The translations under genes were made by a program, and so were the position numbers. This document shows positions 1-11,520 of a stretch of 64,000 bases of DNA, piece by piece. Source of the DNA: Vairimorpha ceranae. Taxonomy: Eukaryota > Microsporidia > Nosematidae. Numbering within the stretch: the stretch's first letter is position 1; every line of letters begins with the position of its first letter. A model generated the notes under the pieces. It did no database searches. It saw only the letters and a list, made by a program, of their open reading frames with translations, and was not told the DNA's origin. The stretch lies in contig NW_020169306.1 of the NCBI RefSeq assembly GCF_000988165.1, forward strand, positions 1-64,000. Reading direction: 5' to 3'.

Positions 1-230
1 ACTTGGGGTATTTATTGTTATTAGCATAGAATCAATTATCCATTTTATTATTTGATTGGCTCTTTCTACCTGTACTTTAATCCAAGGACATCTGTCACAA
101 CCTCTAACACGTCTATCATCAAAAGCACAGAGCATATTAGACATGGAATCATTTAAAATTCTCTTTTATCATCTGTATGTAAAAGAAAATGGGGCTTATT
201 TGACATAAAAATAGATCTAATTGTAAGAAT
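1..230 (-). pseudogene. Decayed retroelement integrase fragment at window edge
   Basis: Reading the minus strand gives a stretch containing VERANQIIKWIID, which resembles the 'QG-VERAN--IK' segment near the end of the integrase catalytic core of LTR retrotransposons. Just upstream, in another frame, is HTDDKREF, similar to the D-(N/D)-G-x-E-F block that carries the second catalytic Asp. The two blocks are separated by stop codons and a frameshift, so the copy is dead. It runs off the left edge of the window. The assignment rests on two short motifs only. Confidence 0.35.
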
Positions 231-1870
231 TACAGTTGAAGCGACTATTACATGCAAAGAAACTGTCCATATAAACTTAAAAAATGGTTCTATGACATCA
301 AGCATCTACATAACGATTATTTAATTCTCTATAATATAAAAATCTACTAAATCGGCACTTTATTGTTCTCTGGAAATTCTAACAATAATGGGTCTTAAAC
401 AGATCCTGTAACCATCGCTTTTCGCGACTAACAAATTTCACTAAAACTTAACATTTTAGTAACCTCATCATGCATAACTCTATGTATTATTTGACTTACA
501 TAAATTATAATAGTTTGTCTATTACTAACATGAATCAATTTAAGTTGCTCTTTTTTAAATTTTTCCCCTTATAAAGTAAAAATTTATATTATCGAACCGT
601 CATAGCTTCTTTACAAGTACAACTAAATACATAAATAAAGAAATATTTAAACCAAAATGTTTATTTTTTTTTTTCCATGCAGGGCATAAAAATTTTATAA
701 AAATTAATTAAATGTTGAGGGCCACTACGTAGCAATGTTTTTAACAGTAATTAGGTTTGTGTGTGGTTTATCACACGAACATTTTTTAATTTGAATTTTT
801 TTATTTCTTCACCAATATAAATTTTTTTGTTCTTTTTTTAAACCCTTCTTTTTGTTCTTGAATTTAAAATCTAGCAGAAAATATGCTGTTAATAATAAGC
901 TCAATAAATTTTTCTATTTCAAAATTGTGCGATTCTATCCTTAGCCTAGAAATTTAAATAAATGATATGTAAAAATGAGTGCTTATAAATAAAATAACAA
1001 ATTAAGTTCATTTTAAATATTTATTAATTTTAATATACATTATAACTGTTTCTATGTCTAAAGACTAAAATTACAGTGAATCCAAATAATGTTGCGCCTT
1101 AATAGACAGGGTTTTTATAGTATCATAAGATCATATAACATTTAAATTGTTTTATAAATATTAGGGGAAGATCGGGTAGCTGTCCCGACTTAAAAAACTT
1201 TCCAAACAACTCTTTATTACTGGCCCGTTTTGGTTAACGTGTTTTTCCTTGCGTTATAAAAATGCTCTTTCAACAACCTTTTGTGTACCCTTCTTTTTAT
1301 AATTTTATTTATTAAAAAAAATTTCTAGAAGGATTCATAAAAATGCTACCAGCTGCTATTAAATAAAATGTTCTTTACATAAAATAAATACTTGCCTATA
1401 TATTAAAGGACTATACATTTCACTTTTATATGAAAAAAGTGTTTCAATTTGTTTATTGCTGAATCATTAATATGGAAAAGATTATAACTTGTATCAAAAT
1501 TATTGGCTACAGATTGTTAATTTAAGACACTGTTTTAAATATTATATTAAAATTAAGGCGTATCAAGGTCATGTTATTTCTAAAGGCCAACAAAAACATT
1601 CTATCTTTCAGATCAACACAAATAATTGCATATTGATAGAAAAAAGATTATTAGCTCTTGTTAAATAAATAGGCATACTTTAAAAGAATAGGGGTTTTAA
1701 TTTTTAGCCTTTAAAAACATAAAGAATATTGTTTTTTTGCAAAACCACTTTTTAATTTTTTATACAAAACTTTGTGTGTTAAAATTATTGATGCGTTTAG
1801 ATATTTTATCAGTGTATTGGTAAGTAATAAATTTAATTCAATAATGTGCTAAAATAAACAATAAATATCT
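231..1870. other. AT-rich stretch without a recognisable gene
   Basis: No open frame with protein-like composition and no C-rich start box was seen. A GC-richer patch around 1163-1192 reads GGGGAAGATCGGGTAGCTGT followed by CCCGAC and can form a short stem (CGGG/CCCG). A related GGAAGATCGGGT occurs at about 19136, so both may be ends of an unidentified element. Confidence 0.4.
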
Positions 1871-1872
1871 TT

Positions 1873-1983
1873 GTGACAGCTTTTTTGGAAACTATTCAAG
1901 TAACAGAAGCAATAGCAAAAGAAGATGATACAAATATGTGGCCTTTTGAGGGTATACAAAAAAAAATGAGCTATAAAAAATAA
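1873..1983 (+). pseudogene. Small coding-like remnant (36 codons)
   Basis: An open stretch ends at TAA 1981 and encodes a peptide of ordinary, non-AT-driven composition, with a block of mixed acidic and aromatic residues (KEDDTNMWPF). There is no ATG or C-rich box in front, so it looks like the 3' end of a lost gene. No family is recognised. In sequence this AT-rich a frame of this length could also be chance. Confidence 0.25.
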
Positions 1984-2643
1984 ACATTTAAAATGAAAAA
2001 ATAATTTTTGTTTATTTTTTCAAATAAAGCATTTTAATAAATAAAAACATTATAAATGTCGAGGTGTAATAATGTTGTACATTATTGTATAAATTTTTAA
2101 TATTTTTTATTCCATACAGGAAGAAAGCAAAGTTAGTAAAAGTGTTATTGATAGTAATATTGCTTTTTTTGTCACTACTGTTATCGATAGGCTCGAGAAT
2201 CGTGAGTATGTAAAGAAAAAACACTTTAATTAGAACGGAATAGGTGAGAATTTTTTAAGTGTTTAACGAAACTTTCCGTTGGGTTCGAGATTTTATATCA
2301 TGTTGTTGGATGTTAAACACCCAGTAGTTTCAGATACGGATGAAACCACGACGTCTTAAGCTTGTTTATTTGTTTACATGTTTTATGTAAAACTATAAAA
2401 AGAAATCCTAAATAAATAAGAATGTCATTTATAAATACCTTTTGTAAGTCTTACAGACCCAAACGGGCTAGCAGTGTACCATTTCCCTAGACATGTTATT
2501 ATATTAACACAGACTATGTTAAGTACTAATATAAAGTAAGGGACAAGATAATTTTGGAGGCGATACCGTCGTTAATCTTAGTCTTTACATTATAGATTGG
2601 TTTTTAATAATCATGTATATTAGATTAGAAATCACTATGGTAA

Positions 2644-3021
2644 AGCTTAATAACATTAAAATGCATTATTTGTAACTTATTAAACAGGGGCTTACTTAAA
2701 GATTTAACAATGATTGATGTTATTTTTCGTGATTGGTCTAAATATCTTTTAACTCCTTCAATAGATCATACTTGGAATTTTTTATAGTCAATACGAGAGA
2801 AACAGCAAATAATTTTTAGGAACATTACATCTTCAAGCTTAATGATTTCTATAACAGAATACTTCGACGTGGCGTGGGAAATTCATTTTACATTTAAGGG
2901 TTATCCATCATTTTGAATGTTTCAAAAAAAAGGTGCAAAAGAATATAAAGATTGTACAGGTATTATAGAAATTGTTTCTATAGATAATATGATTTTAAGG
3001 CTTAAAAGAAAAATCTATTGA
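2644..3021 (+). pseudogene. Unknown gene remnant with two in-frame stops
   Basis: One reading frame stays protein-like for about 125 codons (first ATG at 2710, final TGA at 3019-3021) apart from a TAG at about 2785 and a TGA at about 2914. The translation contains segments such as IDVIFRDWSKYLL, EYFDVAWEIHFTFKGYPSF and GAKEYKDCTGIIEIVSIDNM. These use Trp, Cys, Asp and Gly far more than random AT-rich sequence would. The frame is preserved across both stops, so the damage is point mutation rather than indels. No C-rich box precedes the ATG and no family is recognised. It lies just upstream of the solo LTR at 3090. Confidence 0.5.
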
Positions 3022-3089
3022 TATTTTTGGTTAAAATTATATAAATAAATAAAACTGATTATGATAGTCCAAAAAAATGTAAATACTTT

Positions 3090-3369
3090 TGTGGTATTAA
3101 TTCCACATGAAATACTTTCTATTTTCTAAATTTTCTTGAAGAAATTTTACTATAAAAATATTTTATGAAAAGAAGGGCATCGTTGTCATGAATAACTACA
3201 TAATCATCAACAGCAAGAGAATCACAAGATCAACAGAGGGTCTCACAAGAGCACAATTCCCCATGAAGTTAATAAACCATTTAAGTTGGATCAATTTAGT
3301 TTGGCTTCAGGAGCGAACATTGTAGAGAACTTTCTTAGTTCTGGTCGCCTTCCTGCGTTTCTCGCCACA
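3090..3369. repeat. Solo LTR, copy A (280 bp)
   Basis: This is a direct repeat of the sequence at 34111-34390, about 90% identical by eye. It begins TGTGGTATTAATTCCACATG and ends ...CGCCACA, giving the TG...CA ends of an LTR. The copy B flanks are a perfect 5-bp duplication. Here they are ACTTT and CCTTT, an imperfect match. No internal retroelement sequence adjoins either side, so it is best read as a solo LTR left by recombination. Coding orientation is unknown. Confidence 0.65.
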
Positions 3370-3832
3370 CCTTTTTACTAGAGTTTTTTGGCTGGCGTAG
3401 TTTAGTTAACGTTTCTATGAAATTGGATTGAATAAGGATTGCAAATAACAAAGAATTAAAAAAAATGTATGAATAATATATTTTGAAAGGAAAAAAAATA
3501 AGTGTTGAAGTTCTTTTGATTAAAGCCTATTTTTAAAAAGGTTGTTTTATATTTTAATGCATTAATTGTACTTGTAAAATAAATAATATTAGAAATGTAG
3601 AATTTAAAAAATTCCAATAAATAAAAATACATTAATAATTTTAACATTTAAGTATCTACAAACTGTATGACAAAAAGTACAAAAAAAAAATAAAAAAAGA
3701 CTTTTAACTTTATTATTTTTCATTATCTTCTACATTTTTACTTTTTTTTATTTCCGACAAATGCATACATATAATCTCAGAAAAACATTTATAAATATAC
3801 TTACTTTTTTTGAAATAATCTACATAAAGAAG

Positions 3833-4633
3833 TTAAGTTTCACCTTTACAAAGCCACTGATATAAACTTAAGCCCCTTATTTCAAAATCATTAAAAAGTC
3901 TGATAAATGTATTAAGATTTAATAACGAGAGTTTGGCAAACTCTTCGTCTAAACAATTATATATGCAATAACAATACTCCCCATCATCATTCCGTGGGGT
4001 TTAGAAAAACAGCTAAATTTTCCTTCTATAAAACGATAAAATTCAAAAAACCAGGCCATTTCTTTTTATTTACTATCATCGTTTAGCTTCTGAAAATCAT
4101 TACTTGCCTTAAATCGTTTTTCACTCTCCGTTAATAATTTTTCATACTCAAAATTTTGTAAAATACAAAAAGCATGATATATTTTTTCGAAACAAGGAAC
4201 TAATAGTTCTGTAGCGTTTTTCGTTGAAAGCCCCTCTTTAAATTCCATCAAAGATTGTGTATCAGTTTGCTCTTCTGCTGCTCTTATCACTTCACCAACA
4301 AATCCCATATAATAAAAAATCGCATAGTTTTAATCTTTCATAAAGAAAATCTCTCAACTTACAAGAAACAAGGTCTAAACTTAAATCGTAAAAGGCTTTA
4401 AAACGCGTATATTGTATTTTTAAGTCATTTTCTTCTATCAATTGTACATTGAACTTATTATCAAGAAGCATTTCGCTAATATTACGTTCTGCAAGATTAT
4501 TTAGATTCTGAAGTTTAACGTTACTAAATAACTTTCGTATGTAAGCATAAGATTTTTTGTCTTCCACAGTTGTACAGGAAGATAGATTAAAAAATCTAAA
4601 AAATAGTGCAGTAATAAAACTATACAACTTCAT
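3833..4633 (-). pseudogene. Frameshifted gene for a secreted protein, unknown family
   Basis: A textbook start (TACCCCCC, 3 bp, ATG at 4633) opens a frame with a hydrophobic N-terminus (MKLYSFITALFFRFFNLSSC), a likely signal peptide or lipobox-like leader. The frame closes at 4292, but coding-like sequence continues in a second frame (4308-4066; FVGEVIRAAEEQ, CFEKIYHAFCILQNFEYEK). After further shifts it continues in others (about 4040-3833; MAWFFEFYRFIEGKFSC, then NCLDEEFAKLSLLNLNTF and GLSLYQWLCKGET before a TAA at 3833). The first shift lies next to a run of six T on the coding strand. The intact gene would encode roughly 265 residues. All other genes with a C-rich box in this window are intact, so true decay is more likely than poor sequence, although homopolymer errors cannot be excluded. 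The family is not recognised. Confidence 0.6.
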
Positions 4634-5052
4634 TGTGGGGGGTAAAACAAAACCTTAAATTTAAATTTTTGTAATTTAATTATTAAGAAAATAATAAACC
4701 ATGTAAATATCAAAATTTATTTAATCTCAAATCTATTAAAAAAATAAAGCTTACATTTTGGCTTATATTTAATTAGCACTTAAAAGATCTAATCTTTATT
4801 AATTTCAAATTTAAAACGTTAACGGTTTTTTTGGTAAATTAAATTCTTAATTTAATAATAAAATTTAATAAAAATTTAATAATACTTTGCAAAAATAAAA
4901 AATAATCAAAGAGAAGTCTACTTTTTTTCACACAACAGAGCTCTAATTGCTTTGTCATTTTTTTTTATTCAAAATCTAAATTATATTTATTTAATTAAAA
5001 AACTATTGATATTTTTGCATAGAGCTAAAACAAGTATGACACAAGCCCGTAT

Positions 5053-5345
5053 GATGGTGTTCATCCCAAAATATTCTTCTAACACACTAATTATGGGTGT
5101 GTTATTATTGGCCCGGTCTTTATGGGCCGAGAACCACTTCTGGGTCCTGTGGTTAAAATAAGTTAAATGATTTTTACTAAACTTGTTTTATTTATAATTT
5201 TTTTTAAATACTTTTACTCCTTAAAAGTTACCAATAATATTTAAAAATGTTTATTCAGTGCTACAGATTACTGATATTTCACTTTATGAACCAATTATTT
5301 ATTAAATTTGTTCATGGTCTTTCGACCATCATGCGGTATTGTACC
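5053..5345. other. Cluster of GC-rich stem-loops, possible structured RNA
   Basis: Six short perfect stems lie in 300 bp of otherwise very AT-rich sequence: GATG/CATC (5053-5065), AACACAC/GTGTGTT (5081-5103), GGCCC/GGGCC (5110-5128), AACCAC/GTGGTT (5132-5154), ATGGTC/GACCAT (5314-5329) and GGTA/TACC (5335-5345). The first four are nearly back to back, as in a folded non-coding RNA. An open frame of 69 codons overlaps the first part but has no start box and looks incidental. It could also be the end of an unidentified mobile element. The RNA class cannot be named. Confidence 0.3.
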
Positions 5346-5579
5346 ACGGAGTATATTAAAAAGTCAACTGTTTATAAATTAAAAAAAAATACCAAATTTA
5401 ATAAATAACAATAAATAAAAATTTACAATAATTTGTAAATGTAAAATCAATTTTTTTTCTAAAACATAGTACAATTATATAAAATATTTAGTTATTAAAG
5501 TAAATATGATATGTTTTAAAAAATTTTACTTCTTACTATGTTAAAAAATACAAGACGGCGGTATAAAATCGTGTTTCAG

Positions 5580-8500
5580 CAAGTAAAACTGTGGTCAAGA
5601 GGCCAAAAATATGCTACATAAAGTAAAAGAAAAACGCACAAGATGTACTTAAAAGGGCTACAAAGTTTTAATTGGATATTTTGAAGAAGAATCTGAAGGA
5701 TTAAAAAGATTTTATGGTGTGTTTTTTTCTTTTATATTATTGAGCCTAAATTATGCCAAGTACTTATATAGTATAGAAAATAAGCCGCAAAAAGAATGAA
5801 CCGAAATTTTAAAAGTTTAAAAATTAACTAAAATATGAGAGGGCAAAGCTACTTGAAGATGATAATAGAAGTAGGATGATGAAGAGGGATGCATTTATAG
5901 CGAGAGAACTCTCTTTGCGTCAAGGAATTATTAGAGAGTGAAGCAATGAATTGTATAAGTAAGCGTGTTAATAGAAGCAATAGAAATTTATTTTTACTGT
6001 GGAAAGTTCGAGCACATTGTTAGAAATTGTTATCAAAGATAAATAAGGAATAAACGAATAAAAAATCTTATCTTATACTATATTTAAAAGCAAAAATAAT
6101 TTTGAAGGTGATGAAAAGGGATATCAGTTGTGCCGAAGGTCTATGAGAAGATGTCTAGTCAAGGATGAAGATAATATGGAAGTAGAAGACACTGAAATAT
6201 AAAATTTGAAGATTTAAACAGTAGCACAGCATTATTTTTAGTATGAAGATAAGGTCATTAAATAATGTTAAAAAAAAAAGATAAAGTCTATGGCGGGAAA
6301 AAAATGGTACAATGGGGCTAGATGATACCGCAGTCTCTGATGGAAGAAAAAGAGAGCTATTTAAAACAACTAGAAAAAAGAAAGATTATTAGTAGTTTAA
6401 ATTTAGAACGAAGAAATACTATTAGAGATATTGAGAGGTTGAAAAGGGAGTAAAAGTTGTTATTAATTTAATGGCACTGAATGATCTAGTAGAAAAAGAT
6501 TAATACGAAGTGTCAAATATAAGTGATAATATTAGAATTATTCAAGGATCTAAGTGATTTACAGTTATTGATTTGAAAGTGTGGTTCTACCATTTTTAGA
6601 TTGAAGAGGGCGATAAGAACAAGATGGCGTTCGAATTTCATTAAAAAGATTACAAATAGAACAGTATGGTGAAAAGATACAAGAACTTTCCGCAGGTATT
6701 ACAGCGAACAATTGAAAAAATATTTAAAAATTATCAAGGGAATTGTATATAAGATATATGGATAATATTGTTATACATGAAAAAACTATACATAAGCATG
6801 GTAAATATTTTTTGAAAGACTCGAAAGAACAAGATTAAATTTAATATTGAGAAGATGCAATTCAGTCAGCAAAAGGCAAAACTAATTTAAGTTAAATTGA
6901 ATGAAACAGAAGTTGAAGCAAATAGAATAAAGAAAAACGAAACATTAGAATTTCCAAAACCAACGGGGGTTTTCAAAATGAAAAAATTGCTTAATGTAAC
7001 ACTAGGCTCAGAGTTTTATCGAGAATTGTTGTGTGTTGTCTATTACCTAAGTAAAAGTTAAAAAGATGATAATAAGCGAAAATGGATAAAGGGGATTAAC
7101 GAAGTACTTTTTTAATTGAAAGAAGTGTTGAAAAGTGTGGAAAAATTTAATAATGTATTTATATTAATAATGGGTGCAAGTAATTTAGGGATTGGGACGT
7201 TATTGCTAGAAGAATTAGAAAAATGAAAGGATTACTCTGCAGGACAGAACAAGTAAGACAATAAAGTATACTATATTAGAGAAAAAATATGCTTGATATT
7301 TTGGCATATGAAAGGGTTAAATATGCATTATGAGAAGAGAAGTCTAGAGTTGAGACAGATAATAGCTCGCTTACATAAATTAGAAGCAAGTCGTGCTTTA
7401 AAAACAATAGAATTTACATATAGATAGAAAATATTCAGGAATTTAACTTTATAATAAAAAATAAAAAGATGGAAGAGATGTTTTCTTGAACTTATTAGGT
7501 AGAATTTATATAAAATAAAGACCCAAAAGAAAAAAAATTAGAACAAAAAAACAGAAAGATGTTACGGAAAGAGTACATTTTGGTGAGGAAATATTTGAAA
7601 TTTGTTTTAAAAATTGCAATAATATAATGAAGATGTCGGTCATAGAGATATCTAGCTTGTATTACGCGATTAGGACAAATGTTAATGGCCAGGCTTGAAA
7701 AAAATAAATAAAGCTATAAAGAACTACGAACAATGCCAGATATACGATAGAAGAGAAGGAGGTGGTTGCAAGTTTATTCACGCCAGAATACATTTGGAAA
7801 GTGTAGGATTTGATAAATTTTAGAGATTTGGTAAATGTGTTTTTGCTGCAAATGATTATTTTACACAAAGGGTTTGAAGCGCCTTACAAGATAAAAAGCT
7901 TGATAATTTTGTTAGGGACTCTATAAAAACACTATTTTTGCAAAGAAAAAGATTTGAAGAAATTATTACTAGCAGCGGAAAGAAGTTTATTAATGAGGGA
8001 TGATTAAGCGTTACAAATAAGTATTTTGAATAAATGAACTCCTTAGCCTATAGGTCATAACAATTTAATTAGCTAGAAATCATTTATGTAGATGGATTAA
8101 GTCAAATTTTTTACGATACAAATATAAACCTTTTGGTAAAAAACATAAGGCAAGATGAAAAAAAGCAAGTTTTTGATTTTTATAAACAAATTGTTTGCAG
8201 AGGTATTAAAATAACCTTTCAGGATACAATAAAGCTCACACGAACAAGGTATTGTATTGACAAGTAATTGAAATATTAAGCAACCGTGTGGAATGTAAAT
8301 AAAACAATTCTATAAAAATAAATAAGCTTTACTATATTGATTGTTATGATGATGTAGGGTAAAAAGCAGGTTTTTAAATCGAGGGCCCCTTGAAGATTAA
8401 TACATTATATCAGCAATATATTATTTTAGTAGATATAAATTTGCGGAAGTAATTGGAAATTGCAAAAGAAAAGTGTACTATAATTTTTAACAAAATTGAA

Positions 8501-9660
8501 AGAATAAATAAACATTAAAAGTTTAATATGTGACTTGGCCATAGAAAATGTTATATAAAACGTTTTAAAATTTTGTAAAGATAATAAAATATTTATGCAT
8601 TCAACCTTGTTACATAATCATCAATTGAGTGGCAGAATAGAACAGTTTAACATGGCGATGTTAGAAAATGTAAATAAACACGAATAAAATCTTGAATTGA
8701 AAGACTGTGTAAATAAGGTATGGAAAGTTTACAATAATTTAAAATATACTAGTTATAAATGACGCAGCAAGAAGCGAAAAGAGACGAAAATAAGACAAAA
8801 ATAAAACACAATTAGTTTGAAGCAACGTTAAAGTATTAAAATAAAAAAATAAAGTATGAATAAAAAGTAAATAATGATGTATTAATAAAGAATAAAATAC
8901 ATAAATTAAAAGGCCAACTTAAATATAACAGTATATGAACAATTAAAGGAATGATGGGAAAAGACTCGTTGAAAATTAAACTTAATGATAATAATATTAG
9001 AAAAATTTAACGATAGTAAATTATAAGCAAACATTGTTGATAAAAGAGGTTTATTGATTTAGCAAGGGAATGCTTTAGATAAATATTTTAATTAAGTAAA
9101 TCCTTAACTTATAAATCATAACAAGATGTTTATGCAGGCAAATGGAAATAAAGCATTGTCAAGTTGCTATTGAAGCTCACAGAAGAAATGGCAGAGTAAA
9201 ACGGAGTATAAGTTTGCTAAGAGAATGTATTTTAAAAATGATGATTGAATATTTAAGAAAAAGTTATGAGAAGTATTAAAAAATATCCTAAGAGCTATCA
9301 TGTAGGGATAAGGTATATACCAATAAACAACAGACGAAATTTCAAGCAGGTTATGAGTAACAATAGTTCCCATAAAAATTACGGGAAAAGATTATGAAAG
9401 GTGAAAGAGGAAAATTTAAAAAGATTAAGCAGGCAAAATAACTAAAATGAAAATATAATGAGATGCGATAAATATGAGAAAGGTATATTTTTAGATACAG
9501 GCAAAAATGCTGCTCTATATGAAAAAGATTCATATGTAGTAAAATTAAGAAACGGAAAGTTGTAAAAAAGACACTACGATTTTAAGGTGCTACTTGTTGA
9601 GACGGTTTTAATTGATAGACTAACCATCTTGGGAATTGATTCGATATTTCAATAAATATT
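5580..9660 (+). mobile_element. Decayed Ty3/gypsy retrotransposon, copy 1 (interrupted)
   Basis: The domains come in the Ty3/gypsy order but are full of stops and frameshifts. There is a gag zinc knuckle at about 5992-6040 (FYCGKFEHIVRNC, first Cys mutated to Tyr). Reverse transcriptase covers 6470-6830 (LNDLVEKD, FTVIDLK, and YMDNIVIHEKT in place of YxDD). RNase H covers 7150-7440 (MGASNLGIGTLLLEE with the first Asp lost, then FWHMKGLNMHYEKRSLELR). The integrase zinc domain lies at 7630-7760 (GHRDISSLYYAIR...NYEQCQIYD). The integrase core starts at 7800-8060 and resumes at about 9060-9300 (AHRRNGRVKRSI). A C-terminal block at about 9540-9600 matches the end of copy 2. The 1-kb gap inside the core is filled by another integrase-like sequence (see 8090-9000). 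No LTRs were found. Copies 1 and 2 share the same protein-level motifs and so belong to one family. Confidence 0.8.
8090..9000 (+). mobile_element. Second, different integrase-like remnant nested in copy 1
   Basis: Between two partial versions of the copy 1 integrase core (about 7980-8070 and 9040-9120, both with a K-Y-F-(E/N) then a NSLAYRS-like block) lies coding-like sequence with its own integrase signature. It has an YQQYIILVDIN block at about 8410-8440. It then has KFCKDNKIFMHSTLLHNHQ followed by SGRIEQFN at about 8570-8650, equivalent to the 'HPQTNG-(I/V)ERFN' core end. A segment resembling NLELKDCVNKVWKVYNNLKY comes after it. It is badly decayed. It is probably a separate element inserted in, or rearranged into, copy 1. 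Confidence 0.45.
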
Positions 9661-10979
9661 ATTCTACATTATTTCAAAAAAATAAATTTACCATTTTTTA
9701 CAATAGAGACCACCACTTTTAAATATAAAATATCTTTTTTCTATGATTTTGTAACAATTGTAACACAATATGTTTTAGAAATGTATTTTATAATTAATCA
9801 AATCTACATTTTATAACATTTTTAGTAATCCAATCAGGTTATCGCAAAATTCAAATGCTGTAAAATAAAACTTTTAAAAGCATAAATGTCCTTAAAAGTT
9901 AAGTTTACATAGTGAAGTTATATAAATAAAATAATAAATAAATTTAATTATAAAACAAACATAAATCTTAGTAAAATTTATTAAAAATTAAATTAACAGA
10001 AAAACAATTGATTTTGTTGCGATTTGAATAACGTTTGTGTCATAATAAGAACTATGACAACGCAATTTATTTAGATTTATTTTTAGTTTAAAACCCACAA
10101 TCGTAAAAATATAAAATTGTTTAAATAAAAATTTTTTAAATAAAGGCTAAGAAAAAATGAAAGATTCTAGTTACCTTTATAATTTGAACAAAAGTAGCTC
10201 TGGAACATAAGTTTGTAGCAAAACAATTGACATTTAAAAAATTTAGTAAAATAATATTTAAAGTATGGTCGAGAAATATTTTGAGGATGAAGTCTATTCT
10301 CGTAGGCATGACATTTTAAAAGACGGATCAATTCAAGCTGTTAATTCTGTGAAATATACTAATTTTTACCTTTTTATCGATTTTCCCTTTTTTTAACGAC
10401 GTAAGTATGTGTTTTAATCAAACTGATAAAGAATCATTGTTTAATTAACTTAAAAGATGCAACAATTCCAAAAAAAAGGAATATTATATATTATAATAAC
10501 GAATTCTAGTTATTTTAAAAGTGTGTACAAAAATTTATAACTATTTAGTTGTTAATTTTATTTATTACGCAAAAACAATGCTTTTATTTGTTCAATGAAA
10601 AAAAAATAAATATTCTTATTTAAAATTTAGTTTGTTCTTCTTTTAATCTTAACAATCCGTTGTATCTACTGTTCATACTTTTTATCAGGTTTTTTACACT
10701 CTTCTACATCTATTTTATTTACTTCTTTTCAACACAATTTTATAATTCATTTATATTCTTTGGTTTTCTTTTTCCTACTTCTATCATAAGAATATTTCAT
10801 TAAATAGCTCTTGTTGAAGATACTTTAGGTCATCAGATTGTTTTTATTAACAGCACGCAATTTTTTCAGATTATATTATAATATCGCAGTTTTTATTCAT
10901 TAAATCCCAGGTTAATCTTTTGTACATTTTGTTAATTTTTTATAACTTAATCTCCTTCTTTTAAAAAATTCCCTTTCCC
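9661..10979. other. AT-rich intergenic sequence with faint coding remnants
   Basis: No supported gene. A 43-codon frame at 10265-10396 (+) has protein-like composition (YFEDEVYSRRHDILKDGS) but no start box. On the minus strand at about 10620-10760 a broken frame contains EVNKIDVEECKKPDKKYEQ, which shares the KKPDKK block with the decayed gag at 22980-23545 and may be a gag fragment. Confidence 0.3.
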
Positions 10980-11520
10980 TCAATCTCAACATACGCACAT
11001 TTATCAGCGCAAGCATATCACAGGGGCCTCGCTTATTAGGAAGATGTTGTTAATCGCCTGAAGAATATTACTTACAGAGAACCGACAACTGGTAGTACGC
11101 ACGCTATCAGGCCAGAAGTTTTCATTGGATCATGTAGTCGGTCAAGGCTGTATGTTTCTAATGGCCGGGGTGTCTCTCATCATTTTACGCGAAATACCAG
11201 TGTTTCTGAGGTTTGCTATGTCCTTTTCCCACCGAATGTTCATAGCTAATTTCTTACTATAGGATGTAAAAAGCTTTCAAAGCTACGGCAATTGTTGTAC
11301 CGACTCAAAGATGTTATGCCTTTTCTATATCATTAGAAACTTATAACCCTTAGTCGACGCCTACAGAAAAACTCACACAACTACTTAACCGACAAATATT
11401 TATGACAATTGTTATATCAACGCCAAGTTATTACTTAGCGATTTCACAGTGCTGGGATTTAAACCTATAGCCTTCGAGCATCAGAACAAAACTTAATTAC
11501 TGCACTTACAATGCTCCAGG
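10980..11520 (-). mobile_element. tRNA-derived SINE-like block
   Basis: This 540-bp block is clearly less AT-rich than its surroundings. On the minus strand it begins with a tRNA-like head: an A-box-like TGGAGCATTGTAAGTG, then about 35 bp later a B-box-like GGTTTAAATCC followed by CAGCACTG. That is the spacing and wording of Pol III internal promoters in tRNA-derived SINEs. The stems of a functional tRNA do not pair well. Downstream is an internal degenerate duplication (CGTTGATATAACAATTG and GTCGGTACAACAATTGCC). There is no second copy in the window, so the repeat status is inferred. Confidence 0.4.

Noticed and set aside
4952..5161. 69-aa plus-strand frame
   Set aside because: No C-rich box, AT-driven N-terminal half, and overlaps the hairpin cluster.
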